A DNA stretch of 64,000 bases from Demequina soli (GCF_000971195.1 NZ_BBLZ01000004.1:124001-188000); one strand, 5' to 3'. Shown: positions 1 to 9,699, counted from the stretch's first letter. Notes: generated by a model from the sequence alone, not told the origin. Translations and numbers: made by a program.

Positions 1-328
1 AGGACAACTTTGAGCACCAGCACCGGAGACACCCATGGAAGTTGGTGCGGATCCTCAAACTTATCGGGGGAGCGCCGTGGGGCTCTGGGCGGGCGACAAT
101 GGTCTACCCATGCGGAGCGAGGATCCTCGAAAAGCGACCAAGGCCTACCCATTTCGGGAGGGCCGGCCGGCGGGCACGCCAGGGGCACGCCGGTCCTACC
201 CCGACCAGCACCCACCTGCTATCCTTGTTCAGCCCTCGCGGACGGTTGGCTGCTGTCGCCGCGAACTCAGCAAATAACGATCATTTCTCCGGTCGCATCC
301 GCGCGCCCGGGGAGCTGTGAAGGAAATC
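1..328. other. Non-coding leader region upstream of rpsD
   Basis: I see no recognisable gene in this stretch. The short open frames on both strands have no family resemblance and the composition is less codon-like than in the genes that follow. A TGCTATCCT sequence at 217-225 resembles an extended -10 element (TGN plus TATCCT), giving a possible rpsD promoter about 100 nt before the start, but no -35 is evident. S4 genes often carry long leaders; nothing here proves autoregulation. The end of an upstream gene outside the window could reach into the first bases. Confidence 0.4.
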
Positions 329-955
329 ATGACCTCTGTTCAGAAGGCACGTCGCCAGGTTCGCCTGTCGCGCAGCCTCGGCATCGCCCTGACGCCGAAG
401 GCTGTCAAGCACTTCGAGAAGCGCCCGTACCCCCCGGGCGAGCACGGCCGCACCGCCCGCCGCAAGGAGAGCGACTACGCCGTCCGCCTGCGCGAGAAGC
501 AGCGTCTTCGCGCGCAGTACGGTCTCCGCGAGAAGCAGATGACCTCGACCTACGCCGAGGCGAAGAAGGAGTCCGGTCTGACCGGTGAGGCCTTCGTCGA
601 GCTTCTGGAGATGCGTCTCGACGCGCTCGTGCTGCGTGCGGGCTTCGCGCGCACCATCCTTCAGGCGCGTCAGTCGGTCCTGCACCGCCACATCCTCGTG
701 GACGGCAAGATCGTCGACCGCCCGTCGTTCCGTGTGAAGCCGGGCCAGACCATCCAGGTCAAGCCCAAGGCCGTCACCATGGAGCCCTACATGGCTGCCG
801 CCGCCGGCGCGCACCGTGACGTGCTCCCGCAGGTGCCCGAGTACCTCAACGTCACGCTTGAGAAGCTCACCGCGACGCTCGTCCGTCGTCCGAAGCGCGC
901 CGAGGTCCCCGTGACCTGCGACGTGCAGCTGGTCGTCGAGTACTACGCTCGCTAA
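329..955 (+). CDS. rpsD: 30S ribosomal protein S4
   Basis: Primary 16S rRNA-binding protein that nucleates assembly of the 30S body. The product is 208 aa, normal for the family. The N-terminal S4 domain is followed by the S4 RNA-binding motif from about residue 95 (LEMRLDALVLRAGFA, then QARQSVLHRHILVDGKIV). The N-terminus lacks the four zinc-binding cysteines of C-plus S4 proteins, so this is the C-minus form. ATG 329 is chosen over an in-frame GTG at 317 because AAGGAA sits at 320-325, correctly placed for 329 only. It stands alone, closed by a strong terminator before alaS. Confidence 0.97.
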   Translation: MTSVQKARRQVRLSRSLGIALTPKAVKHFEKRPYPPGEHGRTARRKESDYAVRLREKQRLRAQYGLREKQMTSTYAEAKKESGLTGEAFVELLEMRLDALVLRAGFARTILQARQSVLHRHILVDGKIVDRPSFRVKPGQTIQVKPKAVTMEPYMAAAAGAHRDVLPQVPEYLNVTLEKLTATLVRRPKRAEVPVTCDVQLVVEYYAR

Positions 956-994
956 GGCGCACCCGCGGGGCCCGCAAGGGCTCCGCTAGCAGTG

Positions 995-1037
995 GCCGCG
1001 GTGCGCCGCCCTCCGGGGTGGTGCACCGCGGCTTTTT
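995..1037 (+). terminator. Intrinsic terminator after rpsD
   Basis: A perfect 10-bp stem (GCCGCGGTGC at 995-1004, GCACCGCGGC at 1023-1032) is followed directly by TTTTT at 1033-1037. It is the most canonical intrinsic terminator in the window and separates rpsD from alaS. Confidence 0.9.
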
Positions 1038-1108
1038 CTGCACGATGCAGTGCGGGCCGGGCGCGTCCAGCGCCGGCCCCCGGACACGAGAAGGACCAAG
1101 AACCAAGC

Positions 1109-3781
1109 ATGCAGACCTCTGAGATCGCCACGCGGTGGGTCGACTACTTCGCGAAGAACGACCACCACATCGCGCCGAGCGCCTCGCTCGTGTCGCCCGA
1201 TCCGTCGCTGCTGTTCACGGTCGCCGGCATGGTGCCGTTCATCCCGTACATCATCGGGACCGACACCTCGCCGCACCCGCGCATCGCCTCCGTCCAGAAG
1301 TGCATCCGCACCAAGGACATCGAGGAGGTCGGCAAGACCACCCGCCACGGCACGTTCTTCCAGATGCTGGGCAACTTCTCGTTCGGCGACTACTTCAAGG
1401 AAGGCGCCATCAACCTCGCCGCGGAGTTCCTCACGGGACCCGAGAGCGAGGGCAAGATGGGCTTCGACCTCGACCGGTTCTGGGTGACCATCTGGAACGA
1501 GGACGACGAGGCCTTCAGCCACCTCACCAACGTCGGCGTCGACCCCGCGCGCATCGTCAAGCTGACGCGCGAGGAGAACTTCTGGGACACGGGCCAGCCG
1601 GGTCCCGCCGGCCCGTGCGCCGAGTGGCACTTCGACCGCGGCCCCGAGTTCGGCCCCGAGGCCGTGGGCGGCACCGTGGACCCGGGCGGCGACCGCTACC
1701 TCGAGGTGTGGAACCTGGTGTTCGACCAGTTCCTGCGCGGCGAGGGCGCCGGCAAGGACTACCCGCTCATCCGTGAGCTCGACCAGAAGGCCATCGACAC
1801 CGGCGCCGGTCTCGAGCGCCTCGCGTACCTCAAGCAGGGCGTGTCCAACATGTACGAGATCGACGAGGTGTTCCCGGTCATCGCGAAGGCGCAGGAGCTC
1901 TCGGGCCGCACCTACGGCGCGGATGCGACCGACGACGTGCGGATGCGCTACCTCGCGGACCACGTGCGCTCGTCGCTCATGCTCATCAACGACGGCGTCA
2001 CCCCCGGCAACGAGGGCCGCGGCTACGTGCTGCGCCGCCTCATCCGCCGCTCGGTGCGCGCGATGAAGCTCATGGGCGTCGACGACCGCTCCATGCCGGA
2101 GCTGCTGCCGGTCTCGCTCGACGCGATGAAGGCGTCGTACCCCGAGCTCGAGGCCAACCGTGCGCGCATCGAGGCCGTCGCCTATGCCGAGGAGGACGCG
2201 TTCCGTCGCACCCTCGCGTCCGGCACCACGATCTTCGACGTCGCCGTGTCCAAGGCCAAGGACGCCGGTTCCACGGCGCTGTCGGGCTCCGACGCGTTCG
2301 AGCTGCACGACACGTACGGCTTCCCGATCGACATCACCCTCGAGATGGCGGCCGAGCAGGGCATCCAGGTGGACGAGGCGCGCTTCCGCGACCTCATGAA
2401 GGAGCAGAAGGAGCGCGCCCGGGCCGATGCGAAGGCCAAGAAGGGCGGCCACGCGGACGTCGGCGTCTACAACGGCATCAAGGAGGAGCGCGGGCTCACC
2501 GAGTTCCGCGCCTACCAGGAGCTCACCACCGCCACCGAGATCACCGCGATCCTCAAGGACGGCGTGACCGTCCCGGTCGCGTCCGAGGGAGAGACCGTCG
2601 AGGTCGTCCTCCCGCAGACCCCGTTCTACGCGGAGTCGGGTGGCCAGGAGGCGGACTCCGGCGAGATCCGCTCCGCTCACGGCACCCTGCGCGTCATCGA
2701 CGTGCAGCGCCCCGTCAAGGGCCTGATCGTCCACACCTGCCAGGTGGTCGAGGGCCAGGTCGCGCAGGGCGACCAGGTCTCCGCCGAGGTCGACCCCGAG
2801 TGGCGCCTCGGCGCCCGCCAGGCGCACTCCGGCACGCACCTGCTGCACGCCGCGCTGCGCGAGGTGCTCGGCCCCGACGCGCTCCAGTCCGGCTCGTACA
2901 ACAAGCCCGGCTACCTGCGCCTCGACTTCTCGTGGCCCTCGGCGCTGTCGCACGAGACCCGCTCGGAGATCGAGGAGGTCACCAACCGTGCCATCCGCGC
3001 CGACCTGGGCGTGAGCGCGCAGCACATGACCCTGCCCGAGGCGAAGGCCTGGGGCGCGGTCGCGCTGTTCGGCGAGACCTACGACGAGACGGTGCGCGTC
3101 ATCGAGATCGGCGGCCCCTGGTCGCGCGAGCTCTGCGGCGGCACGCACGTCGAGCACTCGAGCCAGGTGGGCATGGTCGCCGTGTCGACCGAGTCCTCCG
3201 TGGGCTCCGGCTCGCGCCGCATCGAGGCCTTCGTGGGCATCGAGGCGTTCCAGAAGCTCGCGGCCGAGCGGGCGCTCGTGTCCGAGCTCACCACCACGCT
3301 CAAGGTGCAGCCGGGCGAGCTCCGCGGCCGCATCGAGAACGTGCTCGAGCGCCTCGCCGACGCGGAGAAGCAGCTCAAGGGCTACCGCCAGCAGGCGATG
3401 CAGCACGCCGCCGGCTCCCTCGTGGACGCCGCGGCCGACGTCGCCGGCGTGCGCGTGGTCGCCGTCCAGTCGCACGATGCGGCCGAGGCGGACGACCTCC
3501 GCACGCTCGTCACCGACGTGCGCGCCCGCCTGGGCGAGTCCACCCCCGCGGTGGTCGCCGTCGCGGCGGAGATCGGCGGCCGCCCGCAGATCGTGATCGG
3601 CACGAATGCCGGGGCGCGCGACGCGGGGCTGAAGGCCGGAGACCTGGTGAAGGTCGCATCGTCCATCCTGGGCGGCGGTGGCGGCGGCAAGCCGGACCTC
3701 GCGCAGGGCGGCGGCCAGGACGCCTCCAAGATCGCGGACGCCCTCGCGGCCGTCACCTCGACCGTGGCGGCGCGTGGATAG
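1109..3781 (+). CDS. alaS: Alanyl-tRNA synthetase
   Basis: Charges tRNA-Ala with alanine and clears mischarged Ser/Gly-tRNA. The product is 890 aa, the usual length. The N-terminal class II catalytic domain is followed by the editing domain, with zinc-site residues in HSGTHLLH (about residue 573) and CGGTH (about residue 676), then a C-terminal glycine-rich C-Ala domain. ATG 1109 is chosen because the protein opens with the family start (MQTSEIATRWVDYF) and AAGGA lies upstream at 1091-1095; the in-frame extension to 992 would run through the rpsD terminator. It overlaps ruvX by 8 bp, so alaS-ruvX-mltG-aroE form an operon. Confidence 0.98.
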   Translation: MQTSEIATRWVDYFAKNDHHIAPSASLVSPDPSLLFTVAGMVPFIPYIIGTDTSPHPRIASVQKCIRTKDIEEVGKTTRHGTFFQMLGNFSFGDYFKEGAINLAAEFLTGPESEGKMGFDLDRFWVTIWNEDDEAFSHLTNVGVDPARIVKLTREENFWDTGQPGPAGPCAEWHFDRGPEFGPEAVGGTVDPGGDRYLEVWNLVFDQFLRGEGAGKDYPLIRELDQKAIDTGAGLERLAYLKQGVSNMYEIDEVFPVIAKAQELSGRTYGADATDDVRMRYLADHVRSSLMLINDGVTPGNEGRGYVLRRLIRRSVRAMKLMGVDDRSMPELLPVSLDAMKASYPELEANRARIEAVAYAEEDAFRRTLASGTTIFDVAVSKAKDAGSTALSGSDAFELHDTYGFPIDITLEMAAEQGIQVDEARFRDLMKEQKERARADAKAKKGGHADVGVYNGIKEERGLTEFRAYQELTTATEITAILKDGVTVPVASEGETVEVVLPQTPFYAESGGQEADSGEIRSAHGTLRVIDVQRPVKGLIVHTCQVVEGQVAQGDQVSAEVDPEWRLGARQAHSGTHLLHAALREVLGPDALQSGSYNKPGYLRLDFSWPSALSHETRSEIEEVTNRAIRADLGVSAQHMTLPEAKAWGAVALFGETYDETVRVIEIGGPWSRELCGGTHVEHSSQVGMVAVSTESSVGSGSRRIEAFVGIEAFQKLAAERALVSELTTTLKVQPGELRGRIENVLERLADAEKQLKGYRQQAMQHAAGSLVDAAADVAGVRVVAVQSHDAAEADDLRTLVTDVRARLGESTPAVVAVAAEIGGRPQIVIGTNAGARDAGLKAGDLVKVASSILGGGGGGKPDLAQGGGQDASKIADALAAVTSTVAARG

Positions 3782-4241
3782 GGGCGCACGCCTCGGGGTC
3801 GACGTCGGCACCGTCCGCATCGGCGTGGCGGCGTCCGACCCCGACGGCCTCATGGCATTCCCCGTCGACACCGTGCAACGCGGCGACGGGGACGTCGAGG
3901 CCGTCGCGGCCCTCGCCGAGGAGCGCGCATGCATCCGCGTGTTCGTCGGGCTGCCGCGCAAGCTGTCGGGGAGCGAGGGCAGCAGCGCGGAGGACGCGCG
4001 CGCCTTCGCGGCCCGGCTCGCGGAACTGACCTCCGCGGACGTTCGTTTGATCGACGAGCGCTTCTCGACCGCCACCGCATCCCAGGCGATGCGGAGCGCG
4101 GGACGTAGTGCCAAGAAGCAGCGACAGGTGATCGACCAGGCGGCCGCCGTCGTGATCCTGGAGAACGCCTTGGACGTTGACAGGAACGGTAACCTCGGGG
4201 CAGTGACCATCGAGGTTCCGCGCAAGGGGAATGATGACTGA
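3774..4241 (+). CDS. ruvX: Holliday-junction resolvase-like pre-16S rRNA nuclease (RuvX/YqgF)
   Basis: RNase-H-fold nuclease that in E. coli matures the 5' end of 16S rRNA (established for YqgF); older annotations call it a putative Holliday junction resolvase. The 155-aa product shows the family motifs LGVDVGTVRIGVA near the N-terminus, DERFSTATAS in the middle and IDQAAAVVIL near the C-terminus, with the acidic residues expected of the RNase H active site. GTG 3774 is chosen because it lies just ahead of the conserved GVDVG strand and overlaps the alaS stop by 8 bp. alaS-ruvX-mltG is a widely conserved order. Confidence 0.93.
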   Translation: MDRGARLGVDVGTVRIGVAASDPDGLMAFPVDTVQRGDGDVEAVAALAEERACIRVFVGLPRKLSGSEGSSAEDARAFAARLAELTSADVRLIDERFSTATASQAMRSAGRSAKKQRQVIDQAAAVVILENALDVDRNGNLGAVTIEVPRKGNDD

Positions 4242-5367
4242 CCTTTTCGAGGCCGAGGCGACCAGCACCACGTCTCTTGACCTGCGCCGCCTCCAGCGGC
4301 AGAAGCGACGCGCCGCGCGCCGGCGCATGACGCTGCTCGTCACCGCGGTGGCCGTCGTGCTGCTCGCGATCGGCGGCTCGATCGCGCTGAACTTCATCAA
4401 GGGGATCGAGACCAGCGGGTCCTCCACGGCGGCGGACTACGACGGCCCGGGCCAGGGCAACGTCCAGGTCATCATCGAGCCCGGCGCGTCCGGTGCGGAC
4501 ATCGCCGCGACGCTGTACGACGCGGGCGTCATCGCGTCCAAGCAGGCGTTCATCGCCGCCGCGAACGACAACCCCGACTCGACGTCGATCACCGCGGGCT
4601 ACTACTTCATGCACAAGGAGATGAAGGCGGAGTACGCGGTCGACGCGCTGCTCGACCCGGCCAACCGGGACGTGCGCTCCATCACCATCCCCGAGGGCAA
4701 GACGCTCGACTACTACTACGAGAAGATCGCCAACCTCACCGGTAGCAGCAAGGACGACGTGAAGGCGGCCGCGAAGGACACCGAGGCGCTCGGCCTGCCC
4801 GCCGAGGCGAACGGCAACCTCGAGGGCTGGCTGTTCCCGTCGACCTACGAGTTCAACCCCGGCGTCACCCCGCAGGAGGTGATGACCAAGATGATCGCGC
4901 AGACCGTCAAGGTGCTCGACGACTACGGCGTCGCCCCCGAGGACCGCGAGCGGATCCTCACCGTGGCGTCGCTCGTGGAGCGCGAGGCGAAGCTGGACGA
5001 GGACCGTCCCAAGATCGCGTCGGTCATCTACAACCGCCTCGACGCGGACATGAAGCTGGGGCTCGACTCGACCGTGAAGTACCTCTCGCCGTCGGACGGC
5101 GTGTGGACCACGGACGAGGAGCGCAACATCGACTCCCCGTATAACACGTACCTGTACAAGGGCCTCCCGCCCGGCCCCATCGCGGGTCCCGGCGAGGCGT
5201 CGATCAAGGCGGCCGTCAAGCCGGCCCAGACCGACTTCCTGTTCTTCGTGACCGTCAACCTCGACACGGGCGAGACGCTGTACGCCAAGGACTACCCGAC
5301 GCACCAGGCGAACGTGGCGAAGCTGCAGGAGTGGTACGCAGCGCACTCCGACTCGTCCGGCAACTGA
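4231..5367 (+). CDS. mltG: Endolytic murein transglycosylase MltG
   Basis: Membrane-anchored lytic transglycosylase that cleaves nascent peptidoglycan glycan strands and limits chain length. The 378-aa product has a short basic cytoplasmic tail, one transmembrane helix at about residues 33-52, a LysM-like region and the YceG catalytic domain. The catalytic glutamate is in ASLVEREA (about residue 250), and SPYNTYLYKGLPPGPI is the family signature. AAGGGGA lies immediately before the ATG pair at 4231/4234, so either could start. It overlaps the ruvX stop by 11 bp. Confidence 0.95.
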   Translation: MMTDLFEAEATSTTSLDLRRLQRQKRRAARRRMTLLVTAVAVVLLAIGGSIALNFIKGIETSGSSTAADYDGPGQGNVQVIIEPGASGADIAATLYDAGVIASKQAFIAAANDNPDSTSITAGYYFMHKEMKAEYAVDALLDPANRDVRSITIPEGKTLDYYYEKIANLTGSSKDDVKAAAKDTEALGLPAEANGNLEGWLFPSTYEFNPGVTPQEVMTKMIAQTVKVLDDYGVAPEDRERILTVASLVEREAKLDEDRPKIASVIYNRLDADMKLGLDSTVKYLSPSDGVWTTDEERNIDSPYNTYLYKGLPPGPIAGPGEASIKAAVKPAQTDFLFFVTVNLDTGETLYAKDYPTHQANVAKLQEWYAAHSDSSGN

Positions 5368-5371
5368 TCCC

Positions 5372-6217
5372 GTGAGCGGCGTGACCGGCATGCGCCGGGC
5401 GGGCGTGCTCGGCCACCCCATCGGGCACTCGCTGTCGCCGGTGCTGCACCGGGCGGCGTACGCCTCTCTTGGTCTCGAGTGGTCGTATGACGCGTACGAC
5501 GTTCCGTCCGGTTCTCTCGCCTCCTTCCTGGCGGGGATGGACGATGCGTGGGCCGGGTTGTCGTTGACCATGCCGCTCAAGGTCGAGGCGCTGCCGCTCA
5601 TGGACTTCACCGAGTCCATGGCCAAGCTGGTCGGCGCGATCAACACGGTGCTGGTGCAGTCCGTGGGCGGCGGCCGCCAGCTCGTGGGCGCCAACACGGA
5701 CGTCTGGGGCATCCAGGCGGCGTTCCGTGAGGCCGGGGTGTCCTCGGCCGGCTCGGGGCTGATCATCGGTGGGGGAGCGACGGCGACCTCCGCGATGGCG
5801 GCGCTCGGCGCGCTCGGCGTGACCGCTCCCTACGTGGCCGTGCGGTCGCGCGGGCGTGCGGGCGGGCTGCTGCGCGCCGCCACCAAGATGGGGGTGACGC
5901 CGCGGTTCATCGACCTCGCGGACGTCGCGACGCTCGCTCCGTCGCTCGACGTCGCCGTGTCCACCGTGCCGGCGGACGCCGGGGCGACCCTCGCATCGTC
6001 CCTGGTCACCGTGCGTGAGGGCGCGGCGCTGCTCGACGCGATCTACGACCCGCTGGTGACGCCGCTCGGGGCCGCGTGGGCCGCGCGGGGCGGGACGCGG
6101 ATCGGCGGCGAGCGCATGCTGCTGCACCAGGCGGGGGAGCAGGTGCGCCTCATGACCGGTCATGACGCGCCGCTCGACGCGATGGGCGCCGCGCTCGACA
6201 CGACACTCCGGAGGTAG
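5372..6217 (+). CDS. aroE: Shikimate dehydrogenase
   Basis: Reduces 3-dehydroshikimate to shikimate with NADPH. The product is 281 aa. The substrate-binding signature GHPIGHSLSPVLH is near the N-terminus, the catalytic lysine is in TMPLK (Lys70) with the partner aspartate in GANTD, the Rossmann glycine loop is GGGATATSA, and HQAGEQVRLMTG near the end is typical of the family. GTG 5372 begins 5 nt after the mltG stop; ATG 5390 is an alternative and no strong Shine-Dalgarno decides between them. It is separated from aroC-aroK-aroB by the pilus locus that follows. Confidence 0.93.
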   Translation: MSGVTGMRRAGVLGHPIGHSLSPVLHRAAYASLGLEWSYDAYDVPSGSLASFLAGMDDAWAGLSLTMPLKVEALPLMDFTESMAKLVGAINTVLVQSVGGGRQLVGANTDVWGIQAAFREAGVSSAGSGLIIGGGATATSAMAALGALGVTAPYVAVRSRGRAGGLLRAATKMGVTPRFIDLADVATLAPSLDVAVSTVPADAGATLASSLVTVREGAALLDAIYDPLVTPLGAAWAARGGTRIGGERMLLHQAGEQVRLMTGHDAPLDAMGAALDTTLRR

Positions 6218-6292
6218 CCGCTTCAGTTCCTCGATGTTCTGCCGATGGTACTTTCGGCACGAATTTCCATCGAGGGTCATGAGGGGGCGCCG

Positions 6293-7951
6293 GTGAAGCA
6301 GCTGGGAACCATCCTGCTGGAGGGCGGCGCGCTCAGCGAGGAGCAGCTCGTCGAGGCGATCGACGCGCAGCAGGAGCGGGGCCAGTCGCTCGGCCGCACG
6401 CTCGTCGAGATGGGGTACATCTCCGAGGGGCAGCTGGTGCGCGCGCTCGCCGCGCAGGTGGGCATGGATTTCATCGAGCTCGCCGACTATCCCGTCGACC
6501 GCGCGGCCGTCGCGCTGGTGCCGGGCGCCGTCTGCCGGCGCCACATGGTGCTGCCGGTCGAGGTCGGGGACGGCCTGATCAAGGTCGCGATGTCCAACCC
6601 GGGCAACGTGGTCGCGGTCGACGACATCTCCACCATCACGCGCATGCGGGTCATCCCGGTGGTCGCGGCGCACGACGACGTCGCCAACGCGATCGACAGG
6701 TACTGCCGCTCCGACGCGGAGATGGAGGACCTGCAGGAGCACATCGAGACCGATGTGGACGTGGCGGACGAGGACCTGTCCTCGGCGGCGGACGACGACG
6801 CGCCCATCGTGCGGTTCGTCAACCTGCTCATCACGCAGGCCGTGCAGGACCGCGCGTCCGACATCCACATCGAGCCGGCCGAGCACGACTTCCGGGTGCG
6901 GTACCGCATCGACGGCGTGCTCCACGAGATGCAGCGCGGCCCCAAGGCGATCCAGGGCGGCGTGATCTCGCGCCTGAAGATCATGTCGGACATCGACATC
7001 GCGGAGCGACGCAAGCCGCAGGACGGCCGCCTGTCCGTCAACCACCAGGGCCGCAAGATCGACCTCCGTGTCGCGACGCTGCCGACGGTGTGGGGCGAGA
7101 AGGTCGTCATGCGTATCCTCGACAACTCGACGGCGAGGCTCGCGCTCGAGGACCTGGGCATCCGCGAGCGGAACCAGGCGATCTACTCCGAGGCGTACAC
7201 CAAGCCCTACGGCATGATCCTGGTCACCGGCCCGACGGGTTCGGGCAAGTCGACCACGCTGTACGCGACGCTCAACCAGATCTCGCGGCCCGAGGTCAAC
7301 GTCATCACGGTCGAGGACCCTGTCGAGTACCGCATCCCCGGCATCAACCAGGTGCAGGTCAACCCGAAGGCGGGACTGACGTTCGCGGCCGCGCTGCGGT
7401 CCATCCTGCGTGCCGACCCGGACGTGGTGCTCGTCGGCGAGGTCCGTGACGGCGAGACCGCGCAGATCGCGATCGAGGCGGCGCTCACCGGTCACCTGGT
7501 GCTGTCGACGCTGCACACCAACGACGCGCCGTCCGCGATGACGCGACTCATCGAGATGGACATCGAGCCGTTCCTCGTGGGGTCCGCGATCGACTGCGTG
7601 GTCGCCCAGCGACTCGCGCGCCGGCTGTGCGACCACTGCTGCGTGGAGCAGACCGTGAACGCCTCCGATCTGCCGCCGGCGATCAAGTGGGGGAGCGGCG
7701 CCGTGCCGACCATCATGCGGCCCGAGGGCTGCCAGCGGTGCTCCAACACGGGCTACCGCGGGCGCGTGGCGCTGCACGAGATCATGCCGATCAACGAGGA
7801 GATCGAGCGGCTGACGGTGGCGCGAGCTTCCTCGGCGGAGATCGGCCACGCGGCCGTGGACGCGGGCATGGAGACGCTCATCCAGGATGGGTGGGCGAAG
7901 GTGCTCGAGGGAACCACGTCCCTTGAAGAGCTTCTCCGAGTTGTGAAATAA
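6293..7951 (+). CDS. pilB: Type IV pilus assembly ATPase PilB (GspE family)
   Basis: Cytoplasmic hexameric ATPase that drives pilin polymerisation. The 552-aa product has the MshEN/GspE N-terminal domain (LGTILLEGGALSEEQL), then the ATPase with Walker A GPTGSGKST (about residue 313), the Asp box ITVEDPVEYRIPG, Walker B-type DPDVVLVGEVRDGETA and His box TGHLVLSTLHTN. A four-cysteine zinc site (CDHC, later CQRC) is typical of PilB/GspE and absent from PilT. GTG 6293 is chosen because GAGGGGG precedes it at 6281-6287 and the domain starts right there; ATG 6245 would add 16 unconserved residues. First gene of the pilus locus. Confidence 0.95.
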   Translation: MKQLGTILLEGGALSEEQLVEAIDAQQERGQSLGRTLVEMGYISEGQLVRALAAQVGMDFIELADYPVDRAAVALVPGAVCRRHMVLPVEVGDGLIKVAMSNPGNVVAVDDISTITRMRVIPVVAAHDDVANAIDRYCRSDAEMEDLQEHIETDVDVADEDLSSAADDDAPIVRFVNLLITQAVQDRASDIHIEPAEHDFRVRYRIDGVLHEMQRGPKAIQGGVISRLKIMSDIDIAERRKPQDGRLSVNHQGRKIDLRVATLPTVWGEKVVMRILDNSTARLALEDLGIRERNQAIYSEAYTKPYGMILVTGPTGSGKSTTLYATLNQISRPEVNVITVEDPVEYRIPGINQVQVNPKAGLTFAAALRSILRADPDVVLVGEVRDGETAQIAIEAALTGHLVLSTLHTNDAPSAMTRLIEMDIEPFLVGSAIDCVVAQRLARRLCDHCCVEQTVNASDLPPAIKWGSGAVPTIMRPEGCQRCSNTGYRGRVALHEIMPINEEIERLTVARASSAEIGHAAVDAGMETLIQDGWAKVLEGTTSLEELLRVVK

Positions 7952-8038
7952 GCCACATCTCTACAGACACGCCACGTATCTACCGATATTTCTATGCGAA
8001 GGACCCGCTAGATTGCGGTTCCAGTTGAGGGAGGACAA

Positions 8039-9685
8039 GTGAACGAGTTCACTCCGGGCGCAGAGCCCTGGCGGCCGACGCCGCCGCCCGCGGCTCCGGT
8101 CGCCGGCGCTGAGGGTGCTGGTTCCGTGGCTCCTTCCACGCCTGGTGCCGGGGTTCCTTCGACGCCGGCCGCAGGCGTTCCCGCGGCCGCTCAGACGGTG
8201 CCGTCCCTCTCGCCTCAGGGTCCTCCCGCGGCGCCCATCCTCCCGACTGGTCCGTCGCTGCACAGCGAGCCTCACAGCTCGGCCGTGCGCCGCGCATCGT
8301 TCCTCGACGAGCGTCGGCCGCTGGCGGCGCAGGCTTCGGGTGCTCCTGGCCCGGCCCCCGCGCCTGTCTCCGCGCCGGCTCCCGTCGGAGCGCCGGTGGC
8401 GTCCGGTGCACCGACCACGACGCAGACGCTCGACGCCGCCGCGGCCTTTGCGGCCGCTGCGCAGGAGCACCTAGGTGCCGGCGCCTCGTTCATGCCGGCG
8501 CCCGAGAAGGAGCCCGAGGCACCGAAGAAGCCCGAACCGCCGCAGGCGAAGCCAGCCGCACAGGTGACGCCGGGGCGCAACCGCATCGGCGCGAACAACG
8601 AGCGCCAGGATGGCGACCTCGACATCAACAATGCGCTGCGCGCGATGTTGAAGACCGGCGCTTCCGACCTTCACCTGACCACTGGCGTGCCGCCGATGGT
8701 TCGCCTCGATGGTGGCCTCACCCCGCTCGAGGGGTTCGCGCAGCTCAACCCGGAGAGCCTTCACCGCTCGCTGTTCGGCATCCTGACCCAGGCCCAGCGC
8801 GAGCAGTTCGAGGAGGAGCTCGAGCTCGACTTCTCGTACTCGGTGGTCGGCGAGGCGCGCTTCCGCGTCAACCTGTACCGCCAGCGCGACTCGCTTGGTG
8901 CGGCGTTCCGTGTCATTCCTTACGAGATCAAGCCGCTCGAGGCGCTCGGCATCCCCGAGGTCGTGGGCAAGTTCGCCCAGCTGCCGCGTGGTCTGGTGTT
9001 GGTGACTGGGCCGACCGGATCGGGCAAGTCGACGACGCTTGCGTCGCTCGTCGACCTCGCGAACCGCTCGCGCAGCGCGCACATCATGACCGTCGAGGAC
9101 CCGATCGAGTTCCTCCACCGTCACAAGCGCTCGATCGTGAACCAGCGCGAGGTGGGCGCGGACACGCGGTCCTTCGCCAAGGCGCTCAAGCACGTGCTAC
9201 GTCAGGACCCGGACATCATCCTTATCGGTGAGATGCGTGACATCGAGACGATCTCCGTCGCGCTCACCGCCGCGGAAACCGGACACCTCGTGTTCGCGAC
9301 GCTGCACACGCAGTCCGCGCCGCAGACGATGGACCGCATCATCGACGTGTTCCCGCCCGAGCAGCAGGGTCAGGTCCGCTCGCAGCTCGCCGCAGCGATC
9401 CAGGGCGTGATGTGCCAGACCCTGCTGAAGCGTGCGGACGGACCCGGCCGGGCGGTCGCGGTCGAGGTCATGGTCGCGACCCCGGGTATCCGCAACCTCA
9501 TCCGTGAGGGCAAGACCCACCAGATCTTCACGTCGATGCAGGGCGGCGCGTCGCAGGGTATGCAGACCATGGACTACCACCTGGCTGAGCTGGTCAAGTC
9601 CGGCAAGGTCACCTACGAGAACGCCGTCGAGATGGCGCAGTCCTTCGAAGAGTTCAACCGCCTCTGCGGTCGGCACGGCCGGTAG
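8039..9685 (+). CDS. pilT: Type IV pilus retraction ATPase PilT with long Pro/Ala-rich N-terminus
   Basis: ATPase that depolymerises pili, giving retraction, twitching and DNA uptake in other bacteria. The last ~355 residues are a standard PilT: ASDLHLTTGVPPMVRLDG, Walker A GPTGSGKST (about residue 324), VEDPIEFLH, DPDIILIGEMRD and ETGHLVFATLHT. No tetracysteine site is present, unlike PilB. The first ~190 residues are low-complexity Pro/Ala/Ser/Gly with no fold that I recognise, making the 548-aa protein much longer than the ~350 aa typical of the family. GGGAGG at 8029-8034 supports GTG 8039. It is followed 14 bp later by pilC. Confidence 0.93.
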   Translation: MNEFTPGAEPWRPTPPPAAPVAGAEGAGSVAPSTPGAGVPSTPAAGVPAAAQTVPSLSPQGPPAAPILPTGPSLHSEPHSSAVRRASFLDERRPLAAQASGAPGPAPAPVSAPAPVGAPVASGAPTTTQTLDAAAAFAAAAQEHLGAGASFMPAPEKEPEAPKKPEPPQAKPAAQVTPGRNRIGANNERQDGDLDINNALRAMLKTGASDLHLTTGVPPMVRLDGGLTPLEGFAQLNPESLHRSLFGILTQAQREQFEEELELDFSYSVVGEARFRVNLYRQRDSLGAAFRVIPYEIKPLEALGIPEVVGKFAQLPRGLVLVTGPTGSGKSTTLASLVDLANRSRSAHIMTVEDPIEFLHRHKRSIVNQREVGADTRSFAKALKHVLRQDPDIILIGEMRDIETISVALTAAETGHLVFATLHTQSAPQTMDRIIDVFPPEQQGQVRSQLAAAIQGVMCQTLLKRADGPGRAVAVEVMVATPGIRNLIREGKTHQIFTSMQGGASQGMQTMDYHLAELVKSGKVTYENAVEMAQSFEEFNRLCGRHGR

Positions 9686-9699
9686 CGGGGGAGGGCATC

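Noticed and set aside
986-4225. A 1079-codon open frame on the - strand opposite alaS, with similar giants opposite carB (31075-34671), rsmB, the alpha-galactosidase (49835-52669) and the helicase
   Set aside because: In 70% GC DNA the frame opposite a gene rarely meets stops. The translations are Arg/Ala/Leu/Val/His-rich with no family resemblance, and each lies over a well-identified gene.
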